Notes under the pieces: model-generated
What the model was told of the DNA's origin: nothing
Seen by the model: only the letters and a program-made list of their open reading frames with translations
Databases searched by the model: none
In this document: positions 1-8,481 of the stretch, piece by piece
How positions within the stretch are numbered: the stretch's first letter is position 1
How the letters are laid out: the number at the start of each line of letters is the position of its first letter
Translations under genes and position numbers: made by a program
NCBI RefSeq assembly: GCF_900130125.1
Contig: NZ_FQXY01000009.1
Span: forward strand, 1 to 64,000
DNA length: 64,000 bases
Source of the DNA: Bacteroides congonensis
Lineage (GTDB): Bacteria; Bacteroidota; Bacteroidia; Bacteroidales; Bacteroidaceae
Direction of reading: 5' to 3'

Positions 1-458
1 ATAGAAAGATTAAGCCTGTTGCCAGATACATCTTCATAGATAGATGGAATATCTATGGCAAAAGCGCATCTTTCGTAATATTGGGTAGTGTCAGCTTCCG
101 TTAACAGGTTCTTTGGCTTGTTAATGGATTCTGGACGTCTCCCTTTTACCACATGACTGCACCTTATATCTGGTTGCTCGATTTGTTCACCACTATAAAA
201 TGAATTAGCCGCTTCCCAAACCGTTTCAATAAATTGTGGATGCGAAATAGTCAGTTCATTATCCTTGCTGAAAACTGGTATCACATTATCATTCTTTAAA
301 TGGTCTAAAGTAACCTCCACAGAGTTTGCTTCTATAAAGTGATTTACCCTTTTGGGCTTTACTGGCTCTTCGATTATTACCGCTTCTTCTGCATACTCAC
401 CAAAGTTACTTTCTCTTCTTACCTGTGGCACATTGCCAATAATTTGTAGATTTCTCAT
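1..458 (-). CDS. DUF3871 family protein, C-terminal part beyond the window
   Basis: Reading leftwards from an ATG at 458, an open frame of about 152 codons runs off the left edge without a stop. The translation contains stretches such as NVIPVFSKDNELTISHPQF, then FIETVWEAANSFYSG and VVKGRRPESIN, which I recognise from memory as DUF3871. That family of unknown function is common in Bacteroidales mobile elements. There is no visible enzymatic motif, signal peptide or membrane segment. It shares orientation with the helicase and recombinase. The start is the first ATG after an AT-rich leader. The function cannot be given; membership of the mobile element is well supported by its neighbours. Confidence 0.75.
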   Translation of the reverse strand, partial: MRNLQIIGNVPQVRRESNFGEYAEEAVIIEEPVKPKRVNHFIEANSVEVTLDHLKNDNVIPVFSKDNELTISHPQFIETVWEAANSFYSGEQIEQPDIRCSHVVKGRRPESINKPKNLLTEADTTQYYERCAFAIDIPSIYEDVSGNRLNLS

Positions 459-1057
459 AACGAATAAAATTTTAAATGATTTATAAATTGATTACGTGGA
501 TTGAAATATATTTCGTTTCTCTCCAACTACCCTAGGGGGACGTTAGAACTACTGTTCATGTGTTCATGTAACTTTCAATTCTGTAAATCATAGGAGAAAT
601 GAGCTGATATATATTTAAGCTCCTATTTTTATAGGTAGGGGGGATTATATATAAGTACCTGTACTTTATTGCACGCACATCTTTCTACTCACCACAAATG
701 GAACTACTTTAGACCATTACAGAATGTGGCATAACCATACAACCAATGTTTGAAAAATGAGTATCATTCATTTTTTAGCTTCCCCAATTATTCGTAAATT
801 TGTGTATCCCATGAAGGAAGGATTACCGTATTGCATTGAGGGCTTTTTATCTCCATTTCCCAATTACTACCAATGTGGTAAATTCATTTCTTCGCAGTCT
901 TTCATAGATAAAGCCATGTTTGATAGATTTTATTGCAGTCGCCTATATACTAGTATTAGACGACCTTTTTCATTTTTGTAGCGTAACCATAAAAAGTAGG
1001 GCAATTTGACGTCTGCCCTACTGCTTGTGGCTATGATTTTTTTTCTTATTACCTACC
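459..1057. other. Gene-poor stretch of the mobile element with two hairpins
   Basis: No convincing gene is present. A 74-codon frame at 757-981 (+) has no recognisable features and is treated as chance. Two inverted repeats are visible. At 590-626 the arms ATAGGAG and CTCCTAT are followed by TTTTTATA and could stop rightward transcription. At 995-1022 the 9-bp arms AGTAGGGCA and TGCCCTACT lie upstream of the small gene pair. A short direct repeat, TGTTCATG, occurs at about 552-568. The stretch separates the leftward DUF3871 gene from the rightward small genes, so it may hold divergent control sites. Confidence 0.4.
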
Positions 1058-1225
1058 ATGTCAGAAGTATATACCTATCAAGAATTGCGTGAATTAGCCT
1101 TGAAACACGGAATCAGAGATAATAAAGTCCATATCGGTGTATGGATACAGACACAAGGCTATCAAAAACAGAGAATACAGATTAACCACATTAGAAAAAC
1201 ATTTTATTTAAAATCCCATGATTGA
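1058..1225 (+). CDS. Small hypothetical protein, 55 residues
   Basis: An ATG-started frame encodes 55 residues, beginning MSEVYTYQELRELALKHG and ending in a basic, aromatic tail (KTFYLKSHD). It overlaps the next small gene by 8 bases (ATGATTGA), the pattern of translationally coupled genes. That overlap is the main reason to believe it is real. The charged sequence with a likely N-terminal helix could suit a small DNA-binding or regulatory protein, but no family is recognised and no function is claimed. It is oriented against the surrounding leftward genes. Confidence 0.5.
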   Translation: MSEVYTYQELRELALKHGIRDNKVHIGVWIQTQGYQKQRIQINHIRKTFYLKSHD

Positions 1226-1403
1226 GACAAGAATCCCAATAGCACCTGACACAAGTACCACCCTTACGGATGAAACAACAGAGCACATTGTTAATCGCAA
1301 GGTAACAATCAAAATAGACAGAGATTATTTAAAAAAGAAGTATGCGGAACTATACGAGCGACTGGCAAAAATAAAGCTGCCACCCTCTTACAAGAAGAAA
1401 TAA
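1218..1403 (+). CDS. Small hypothetical protein, 61 residues
   Basis: The frame begins inside the stop region of the 55-residue gene and is probably translated by coupling. The protein has a threonine-rich N-terminus, then a lysine-rich helix (DYLKKKYAELYERLAKIKL) and a basic end (PPSYKKK). The basic helix suggests nucleic-acid or protein binding, but no family is recognised. A hairpin terminator starts 15 bases after the stop, which supports a real transcription unit ending here. The pair may be accessory or excision-control factors of the element; that is speculation from location. Confidence 0.5.
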   Translation: MIETRIPIAPDTSTTLTDETTEHIVNRKVTIKIDRDYLKKKYAELYERLAKIKLPPSYKKK

Positions 1404-1418
1404 TATCAACACAAAAAA

Positions 1419-1460
1419 AGCCGCAGTTGAGCACATTTGTAAGTGTACTCGCTTGCGGCT
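1419..1460. terminator. Bidirectional terminator between convergent genes
   Basis: Arms AGCCGCA and TGCGGCT flank a loop. An A-run lies on the left and a T-rich stretch (ATTTTTG) on the right, so the hairpin can act on both strands. It sits exactly between the rightward small gene (stop 1403) and the leftward helicase gene (stop 1493). Confidence 0.7.
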
Positions 1461-1492
1461 ATTTTTGTACTTACTGTATTAACTGATAAAAA

Positions 1493-3364
1493 CTAACTTA
1501 CCAATGCAGCATATTGGGGCAACATACATTTGATTTTCCACTCATTCGGTTTCTTCTTATTTTGTGGTGTTGCTTCAAAATATTCACAAATAGTTTGCTG
1601 ATTTACCTTTGCTGTAATGCCTATTTCATTATGAAGTATATAATGCCTACTGTAAATGTCAGCAAACATTCTTTTAGTTTCTTCCTTAGCTATATTATGT
1701 CCTATGTATGGTCTAAAAGATGATTCTATATCACGTAGAACTTCTGGAGAAAAACGTTTATTTTCATTCTTTTGGTCTCTCAATGCTATTTCCAATTTCT
1801 TTTTATCGCAACAGTTCCATACCGCTTGTTTTTGCAATTCAAACGGTATAACTTCGTATGCTTCAATGATTAAATCTGCAAAATCACATGAATCATGAAG
1901 TAGCTTTAGAAAAAACTGCTTGTCAATACTTGGATTCTCCTTGCATTGTTCATTCAACTGGATTAGTTTTGTGGCAAATATACGAATACGCTCTTTCTCA
2001 TTTGGAGCTTTCTTTATTCTAAAGATATCATCTTCTCCGATTATTTCTTGTCTTTCTTCATAATTAACTCGAAAGAACTTAGTTGCTTCATAAGCAGCAT
2101 ACAACTTCTCTCCTGATTGATAATAGCTTTTAACCCGTTCCTCATTATACTTATTATCTATACCAAAATAATCAATATTTAATCGTTCATCCAATAAGTA
2201 ATCCTTACAGATTTGTTTAAGTTGTTGTTTTAGAGATGTTTTACGGGCTGAATTTGTTGTTTTATCATATCTTTCAATGAGAGACTGATAAGTAGTTTTA
2301 TACTCCTCTATTTGTCTATCCAGTTCTTCACGTGATAAAGCTCCCAAATCACGGGTATTTGTTATATGCGTCAAACTATTAAATGTCTGTTTATCCTCAA
2401 ACATTCTTCTGAATCGTCCTTGAATCTGTATTGTTTCGGTGTATGGGTCAACGGTTGTATATACAGCATTATTCAGATTAGTAAGTATCAGAATATCGGG
2501 TTTTACATTCAATTCAATATCAACTGCTGAATAAAATCTTGATGTGAAGAAATTGTATTTTGCCAATGGATAATCTATTGACGATACGGCATTAGTAAAG
2601 CCTGCGTCTTTCAACTTTCCAACCCCTTCTTCTGAACAAAAGATACGGCTTTCTCCCTCTAAATGCAGAGAATTAACCAATTCATTAATTCCAGTTACGG
2701 AGTTGAGGAATATACAGACACAGGAACTGTCTTTCAGTCGCTGAAATTCTTCTCGAACTGTTCTTTCATAACTTGAAGTTACAATCAAATGTAAATCTTT
2801 CCTATAATCATATTGAGGAACAATTTCCAGCTTCTTAAACCCTTGCCCTTCAAATGCAGGGTGTGACACTTCCAATGGAGTTGCAGATACAAACGCTTTC
2901 TCTTTAAAGTCGAAAAAATCGTAGACTGGCTGTAAAATACTTGCTCGATAGTCACAATCTTGCGTCAACTTCTCACACTCATCAAATAAACAGAAATAGG
3001 TTTCTTGAATTAGACTGTAAGACTTATCTGCTGCTTTCCTAACTTTCTTAAATCCTTCGGGAGTAGTTAGAATCTTCTTGTACTTGACATCAGTTCTTTT
3101 CAGATACTTTTTTATTTGTGCCACTGTCGTATTACTGTAAACAGCCAACCAATCGCCATTTTTGGCAGTTTTACCTACAATAACTGGTACATTGGGTTCA
3201 ATAATGATTGAATTACGGCATGAATGTAACTCTGCATAAGTAGCACCTATCCCTGTCAACGTCTTGTCTAAAATAACGTTACTTGGTATATCTGTATATC
3301 CCTTCGATTTAAGCGCATCAATTAGACGTTCGTCACCATTAAGCTTTATTTGTTCTATTTCCAT
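1493..3364 (-). CDS. SF2 helicase-like protein of the mobile element
   Basis: A 623-residue protein with a degenerate helicase core. Near residue 34 LDKTLTGIGAT resembles a Walker A loop with a weak lysine. Near 126 CLFDECEKL is a DExx-type Walker B. FVSATPL resembles motif III (SAT), and near 315 IQIQGRFRR matches motif VI (QxxGRxxR). The rest is charged and partly helical. Such proteins occur in Bacteroidales mobile elements and are presumably used in element replication or transfer. Because motif I is poor, ATP hydrolysis is uncertain. It lies downstream of the serine recombinase on the same strand, about 300 bp away. Family is inferred from motifs, not from a named homologue. Confidence 0.6.
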   Translation of the reverse strand: MEIEQIKLNGDERLIDALKSKGYTDIPSNVILDKTLTGIGATYAELHSCRNSIIIEPNVPVIVGKTAKNGDWLAVYSNTTVAQIKKYLKRTDVKYKKILTTPEGFKKVRKAADKSYSLIQETYFCLFDECEKLTQDCDYRASILQPVYDFFDFKEKAFVSATPLEVSHPAFEGQGFKKLEIVPQYDYRKDLHLIVTSSYERTVREEFQRLKDSSCVCIFLNSVTGINELVNSLHLEGESRIFCSEEGVGKLKDAGFTNAVSSIDYPLAKYNFFTSRFYSAVDIELNVKPDILILTNLNNAVYTTVDPYTETIQIQGRFRRMFEDKQTFNSLTHITNTRDLGALSREELDRQIEEYKTTYQSLIERYDKTTNSARKTSLKQQLKQICKDYLLDERLNIDYFGIDNKYNEERVKSYYQSGEKLYAAYEATKFFRVNYEERQEIIGEDDIFRIKKAPNEKERIRIFATKLIQLNEQCKENPSIDKQFFLKLLHDSCDFADLIIEAYEVIPFELQKQAVWNCCDKKKLEIALRDQKNENKRFSPEVLRDIESSFRPYIGHNIAKEETKRMFADIYSRHYILHNEIGITAKVNQQTICEYFEATPQNKKKPNEWKIKCMLPQYAALVS

Positions 3365-3383
3365 GTTTATCTTATATTTCTAT

Positions 3384-3445
3384 GGTAGTGGAAAAATCTG
3401 ACCATATCGGGCTGAATATGGGGACATCGAAATTTTTCCACTACC
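3384..3445. repeat. 14-bp perfect inverted repeat upstream of the helicase gene
   Basis: Arms GGTAGTGGAAAAAT (3384-3397) and ATTTTTCCACTACC (3432-3445) are perfect inverse complements around a 34-base loop. They lie 20-81 bases before the helicase-like start codon. No T-run follows on either strand, so a regulatory or replication-related site is more likely than a terminator. The rest of 3,365-3,661 shows no gene. Confidence 0.55.
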
Positions 3446-3661
3446 CATTAAATTTTCACTTTATAACTATCTGAATATAATATTTCCAACCATGTCACCA
3501 GTCGAGATTATTTCTCATGAACAAAAGTAGCAAGTTTCTAGGAAACTGGCTTAAAGTTCCTGCCACAAACTAAAAAAATGACTAGACGTATTTGTAGAAT
3601 ATATTTTATATCAAGATAGTTTGTTCTAACTTTCTAGAATATGAGTATGAGATGCTTTTGA

Positions 3662-5383
3662 CTATTTTTTTACTTTAGGATAATCTTGTATGTAACCATA
3701 TTTATCCATGATGTTCCACATTTGTGCAAAGCTGTATTCACCAAAAATTTCTTCATTGAAGTAGTCATTATTATCGCATGTAACTGTAAAATCTTTATCT
3801 TTTAATTCTTCCCTTAAGAAAATAGGGGCAGATTGCGGATTATTGAAGGTAACTGTAGAGTTGTCTATTATATAGTATAGTCTTCTTTTAGGGTTTAACA
3901 CAATATTGAATATTAATCCCATTTTGAGTTGTAGTTGTACAATTCTATTGTTAGGTGGATATGAGTAAATCTTTGCAGTTTCTATTAATTCTTTACACAC
4001 TGCCTTCTTTTCTTCGTAGGATAGTTCGACTGTTGGGATTTTATAATGGCTGAAGTCTTGTTTAATTTTAGCTGTAAGGATTGAATTTTGAGCTTTTAAT
4101 TCTTCAATCATTTTCTCATATCTAGCCTTATTATTATTAATTTCTCCTTTAGCTCGTATAGCTTCTGAATCAGTGTATATACCAATTCTATAACCTTTGT
4201 TTACTCTTTCATTTTCTTTATCTAACTCTATCTGTTTATCAATAAAATTATTGATTTGTGTTTGATTCTCTTGTAATAATTGTTGATTTTTTGCTTTTTC
4301 TTTAGTGAATGTATCTTGAAAGTTTTTGTATGCATAAATATCTTTAATTGTTTGCCAACATATTGAATCAAGGAAATAGCATGCTACTCCGCCATTCTTA
4401 CAATTTAGTTTTTGGTTTATATTAGCTCTGTTATCACTGCAAATATATGTCGGTACTCCACTACCATTGATAGCGGTACAATATGCTTTTCCACAGTTTC
4501 CACATTGCAATATTCCTCTTAAGAGTGCTTCTCTCTCTTTACTTTTATCAATGAAACTTTTGTGTTTTTTTCTTTGTACTTGCGCTTCATCCCAAATTGG
4601 TGACTCTATTATTACAGGAGCTTTGAAGACTCTCGTTATTTTTTCTAACGGTTTCTTATTTTCATCCCTTTTTGTAATGCTTGTTAACTCTGGTTTGCCT
4701 TTATAAACAGGATTAGTGATTATTGCATAAATACTGTTTCTTGTCCATAATATACCAGTTCTTGTTGGAATCTTATTGGAATTTAGAATGTCAATTATAT
4801 GTTGTATGCTTTTTCCGTCCACATAATTATTGAAAATAGCACGTACGGTCTCTGCTTCTTTTTCGTCTATATATAATTGTTTGTTAATTAATTTGTATCC
4901 ATACGGCGCACATCCTGTATAGGCATGACCTATGGCTAGTCCTCTTTCTCTTCCTGAACGCATCTTGGCTTTTAGGTTTTCAGCGTCCATTTGTGCAAAT
5001 AATCCTAATATGTAGAGATACATGCTGACGAACATGTCTTGTTTGCCGTCTTCATCTAATGTAATTATATTTTTATCTTTGAAATGCAGGCAAATTCCTT
5101 TGTCTGTAAATTCGTTAATTAGGGTGATAAAATCTATAGCTCGTCTGCTAAGTCTAGTGATGTCCCAGATAAATATTCTATCTATTTCATTTTTTGTTAA
5201 TTTTCGCATTTGAGTTAATTCATCTCTAGTATCCATTTTAAGGACAGCAGAGCGCTTTTCTTCAAATATGTATTTGATTTCATATCCTAAACACTTAGCT
5301 AGTGCTTTTAACTCTATTTCTTGTCGTTCATAATTCTGGTCGATACTAGAGACACGTAGATATATAGCAGCCTTTTTTGTCAT
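3662..5383 (-). CDS. Large serine recombinase (site-specific integrase)
   Basis: A 573-residue recombinase. The N-terminus (KKAAIYLRVSSIDQN) carries the YxRVS motif with the catalytic serine near residue 12, and IWDITRLSRR holds the conserved arginines near 70-80. A recombinase domain follows (GRERGLAIGHAYTGCAPYGY; AIITNPVYKG), then a zinc ribbon (LQCGNCGKAYC... YICSDN... LNCKNGG) and a long coiled coil at about 365-450. That order is typical of large serine integrases, which join attP and attB without a host factor. It is transcribed away from the broken terminase gene, whose coding sequence resumes within about 40-75 bases of its start. It is therefore the likely enzyme that inserted this element, and could excise it with a directionality factor. 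Confidence 0.93.
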   Translation of the reverse strand: MTKKAAIYLRVSSIDQNYERQEIELKALAKCLGYEIKYIFEEKRSAVLKMDTRDELTQMRKLTKNEIDRIFIWDITRLSRRAIDFITLINEFTDKGICLHFKDKNIITLDEDGKQDMFVSMYLYILGLFAQMDAENLKAKMRSGRERGLAIGHAYTGCAPYGYKLINKQLYIDEKEAETVRAIFNNYVDGKSIQHIIDILNSNKIPTRTGILWTRNSIYAIITNPVYKGKPELTSITKRDENKKPLEKITRVFKAPVIIESPIWDEAQVQRKKHKSFIDKSKEREALLRGILQCGNCGKAYCTAINGSGVPTYICSDNRANINQKLNCKNGGVACYFLDSICWQTIKDIYAYKNFQDTFTKEKAKNQQLLQENQTQINNFIDKQIELDKENERVNKGYRIGIYTDSEAIRAKGEINNNKARYEKMIEELKAQNSILTAKIKQDFSHYKIPTVELSYEEKKAVCKELIETAKIYSYPPNNRIVQLQLKMGLIFNIVLNPKRRLYYIIDNSTVTFNNPQSAPIFLREELKDKDFTVTCDNNDYFNEEIFGEYSFAQMWNIMDKYGYIQDYPKVKK

Positions 5384-5408
5384 AATAAATATTCTAGTTC
5401 TAATGTTG

Positions 5409-5440
5409 CAAAGATAGTAATTATATTTTAGTATTACAAT
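5409..5440 (-). promoter_or_regulatory. Bacteroides-type promoter of the serine recombinase
   Basis: On the minus strand TATCTTTG (complement of 5409-5416) matches the -7 box TAnnTTTG. TTG at 5437-5439 lies 20 bp upstream as the -33 box. Transcription would start near 5402 and run into the recombinase, whose start codon is at 5383. Confidence 0.6.
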
Positions 5441-6911
5441 TGTTTATTGTAATGAGTTGCCGGAAGAACTTACCAAGGTCAAATCCGTAAGAAAGAACGC
5501 ACCCAGGCAAATACTTAATCTTCGTACTAAGCAAATCGAGGAACAGGCACCTAATACAGTTATTATCCAATCTACCTATTTGAATAATTTTTGGGTTGTC
5601 GGTAGTCCTGACGGTACGTATGGTTTCTATGATGAGCAATGTGTTGCCGATTTTGAGTATGATAGAGTTCACGACCCGGACTATTACAATGTGTACGCAT
5701 TGGGAGAATGGGGTGTCATTCGTACCGGTAGCGAGTTCTTCGGTTCTTTCAATCGTGGCAAACATTCCGGTGAACATAAATATATCCCGGACCTGCCTAT
5801 TCATATATCAGTAGATAATAACGTACTGCCATATATCAGTGTGTCGTACTGGCAAGTAGATTTCACTACCGGTATCAAGGTTTGGCAGTTCCATGAGACA
5901 TGCGCCGAAAGTCCTAACAATACAGTAAAGAAGTCCTCTAAACTTGTAGCCAAGTATCTGAAAGATATCAGGTATAGTGATAAAGTCTACCTACACGGGG
6001 ATGCCTCAACAAAGGCGGCCAATAGCATTGATGATGAAAAACGTTCTTGGATGGACTTATTCATAGATACATTGCAAAAAGAAGGGTTCGAGATTGAAGA
6101 TAAGGTAGGCAACAAGAATCCGAGTGTAGCGATGACCGGTGAGTTTATTAATGCCATTTTTGATTGTACAGTTCCCGGTATAGAGATATACATTGACGAA
6201 TCATGTTCGGTATCTATTGAGGACTACATGAGCGTACAGAAAGATGCTAACGGTGCCATTCTTAAAACTAAGGTCAAGAATAAAACTACCTTGCAGACTT
6301 ATGAGGAGCACGGGCACCTGTCTGATACGTTCCGATATGTCGTTGTAGATTTGTGTAGTGAGCAGTATATAGAGTTTAGTAACCGGCGAAAAAGGAACTT
6401 GTATGCTTGTAATGGCACTATTAATTTCTTCAATCCAGATACCGAATGTAAATACACTAAGAAGATTCTATATGTGATGCCGAATGTTAATGGGAAATTT
6501 GTCCTTATACAAGCGTTTAGATGTGGGAATAAATGGCATGTTGTTGATGTAGTATTTATGGATACTACTTCAACAGAAGATATACGTTCTTCTATTTTGT
6601 CCCATGAATCTGATTCATGTGTAATTGAATGTATGGATGCTTATTTCCCTTTTATCCGGGAACTCCGTTCTAGTACAAACAAGGAGATTCGTGTAATGAA
6701 AGAGTTTCCGGATGTAGACAAGCGTATTGCTGCAACATCTGATTATGTGAAAAATAGTATTCTTTTTTCTGCATCAAAAGTAGAATCTGATACAGAATAT
6801 GTTGCCTTCATGAATAACCTGATGGACTATAATAAAGATAGTGAAACAAAAGAGGCCAGTGCAGTTTTGAGCGGGTTGGTGCAGTTCGTTGTAAAATTAG
6901 GTTTGAATTGA
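5421..6911 (+). pseudogene. Large terminase subunit, 5'-truncated (nuclease half)
   Basis: The frame is open from 5421, but the first terminase-like residues appear around 5457 (a TTG, not a credible phage start). There is no ATPase domain. The first recognisable block (NTVIIQSTYLNN, then DPDYYNVYALGEWGV) normally lies after the ATPase. The RNase-H-like nuclease follows (HISVDNN near residue 119; GHLSDTFRYVV near 293). After residue 320 a further segment (YVMPNVNGKFVLIQAF; DVDKRIAATSDYVKN) resembles a second nuclease-like fold. The missing 5' half presumably lies beyond the serine-recombinase element. Without excision the phage should be unable to package DNA by this enzyme. Confidence 0.8.
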
Positions 6912-6987
6912 TTTATGTTTTATGTATCTGAAAATAAATGTGTTATACTAGAATTGATATACTCTCGTAATTTCAAGATTTTAGAGT

Positions 6988-7021
6988 TTTGGAAAACGGT
7001 TTTCCTTTTTACTTAGCTTTG
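6988..7021 (+). promoter_or_regulatory. Possible promoter plus hairpin before the portal gene
   Basis: TAGCTTTG (7014-7021) fits TAnnTTTG, with TTTG 22 bp upstream (6988-6991). Between them GGAAAA (6991-6996) and TTTTCC (7000-7005) form a short hairpin followed by a T-run, which would stop transcription coming from the terminase side. A strong ribosome site (AAGGAG) precedes the portal ATG at 7039. The portal operon may therefore be transcribed independently of the interrupted terminase. Confidence 0.4.
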
Positions 7022-7038
7022 CTCAAAAAGGAGACTCG

Positions 7039-8481
7039 ATGAATATTTTTGATAATCTATTTGGAAAGAAATCTAAGACTAAAGGTGAAGTTGAAATTGT
7101 TTCTTCATCTGAAAATAAGGATATAGATACTCAAAGTGGTAAGGCTGAAAAATGGTCAGTTGCATACATTGAGGACCTTACTAGTCCTATTGTAGCGGGC
7201 AGTAACTATCTAACGCTATTCAGTGCGATACCTGAAGTCTATTTCCCGATCGATTATATTGCATCGCGAATTGCAGGTGCTAATTTTCAATTGAAGAAAA
7301 CTAAGGATGATAGTGTAGTATGGGCAAACAGACGAATGAATGGCATACTTAGCCGTCCTAATTGTTTGATGCGTTGGAAAGAATTGATTTATCAGCACCA
7401 TATTTATAAATTGTGTACTGGGAATAGTTTTATTCGTGCTGCTATGTCTGATGCCTTTTCTAATGCTGAAAAATGGCGGTATTGTGATAATTATTGGGTA
7501 ATACCTTCTGATAAGACTATTGTAGAACCGGTTTATGGAAATGTGCCATTGTTTGGTATTGCTCAAACAGAAGATATTATTCGTAGTTATCGTTTGGAAT
7601 ATGGTTGGAATGGTAGTTTGGAAATTCCCCCATACCAAATATGGCATGATAGAGACGGAAGTGCAGAGTTCTATTCAGGGGCTATGTTCTTGAAGTCCAA
7701 AAGTCGCTTGGATTCACAAAATAAGCCAATATCAAACCTAATTGCTGTATATGAAGCTAGAAATGTAATTTATGTAAAGCGGGGTGGATTAGGTTTTATT
7801 GTAAGTAAGAAAACGGATGCTACCGGTTCAATAGCGTTAAATGACGATGAAAAAGAACAACTTTTGAAGCAAAACTTCGAGAAGTATGGTGTAAGAAAGG
7901 GCCAGGTACCTTATGGAATTTCAGACGCAGATATTGACTTTGTTCGTACTAATCTTTCTATTGCAGAGTTACAACCGTTTGAAGAAACCTTGGCTGATGC
8001 AATAAATATTGCAGGAGCATATGGTATCCCTGCCGTTCTTGTTCCGCGAAAAGACCAGTCTACATTTAGCAATCAGGCTACTGCTGAAAAGAGCGTATAT
8101 TGTTCAACTGTTATTCCTATGGCCAAACAATTCTGCAAGGATTTTACAGCTTTCCTTGGTCTTGAAGGAGGGGGATATTATTTGGATTGTGATTTCTCTG
8201 ATGTTGATTGTTTGCAGGAAGGATTGAAAGAATCCGAGGACGTAAAGACCAATATAAATAAACGTTGTCGGGAACAATTCTCATGTGGGCTTATAACGCT
8301 CAATGACTGGCGTGCCCAAATAGGTGAAAGTATGATAGAAAATCCCTTGTTTGACAAATTGAAATTTGATATGTCAGATGAGGAACTGGATAAAGTAAAT
8401 CGAGTTTTTAACACTAAAAGTGGAGATGAAAAAGATGGAAGAGAAAATCAAAAGCCTTCAGTACAAGACAAAGGCAAATGA
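7039..8481 (+). CDS. Phage portal protein (HK97 type)
   Basis: A 480-residue protein that would form the dodecameric ring at the capsid vertex through which DNA is packaged and ejected. The sequence fits HK97-type portals in length and pattern. It has FPIDYIASRIAGANF near residue 70, a central region rich in aromatic residues, and the clip/crown-like segment ending in the acidic helix FDMSDEELDKVNRVFN. Its C-terminus is lysine-rich and disordered. It lies between the terminase remnant and the prohead protease, the canonical order. The start is supported by AGGAG six bases upstream. Its last 47 bases overlap the protease gene. Confidence 0.88.
   Translation: MNIFDNLFGKKSKTKGEVEIVSSSENKDIDTQSGKAEKWSVAYIEDLTSPIVAGSNYLTLFSAIPEVYFPIDYIASRIAGANFQLKKTKDDSVVWANRRMNGILSRPNCLMRWKELIYQHHIYKLCTGNSFIRAAMSDAFSNAEKWRYCDNYWVIPSDKTIVEPVYGNVPLFGIAQTEDIIRSYRLEYGWNGSLEIPPYQIWHDRDGSAEFYSGAMFLKSKSRLDSQNKPISNLIAVYEARNVIYVKRGGLGFIVSKKTDATGSIALNDDEKEQLLKQNFEKYGVRKGQVPYGISDADIDFVRTNLSIAELQPFEETLADAINIAGAYGIPAVLVPRKDQSTFSNQATAEKSVYCSTVIPMAKQFCKDFTAFLGLEGGGYYLDCDFSDVDCLQEGLKESEDVKTNINKRCREQFSCGLITLNDWRAQIGESMIENPLFDKLKFDMSDEELDKVNRVFNTKSGDEKDGRENQKPSVQDKGK

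Larger units (their letters stand above)
1..5440. mobile_element. Right part of an integrative element with a serine recombinase
   Basis: The block holds a DUF3871 gene, two tiny genes, a helicase-like gene and a terminal large serine recombinase. It ends against the middle of a phage terminase gene. The recombinase at the junction and the lost 5' half of the terminase are what I see. That the block inserted into the prophage as a unit is inference. Its left end is outside the window, so its size and attachment core are unknown. The right junction is placed at about 5,440-5,457, because the recombinase promoter reaches about 5,440 and terminase-like residues begin just after. Confidence 0.7.

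Noticed and set aside
757..981. 74-codon frame in the mobile element
   Set aside because: No family resemblance, odd composition and no linked signals apart from a hairpin after it; likely chance in an AT-rich stretch.
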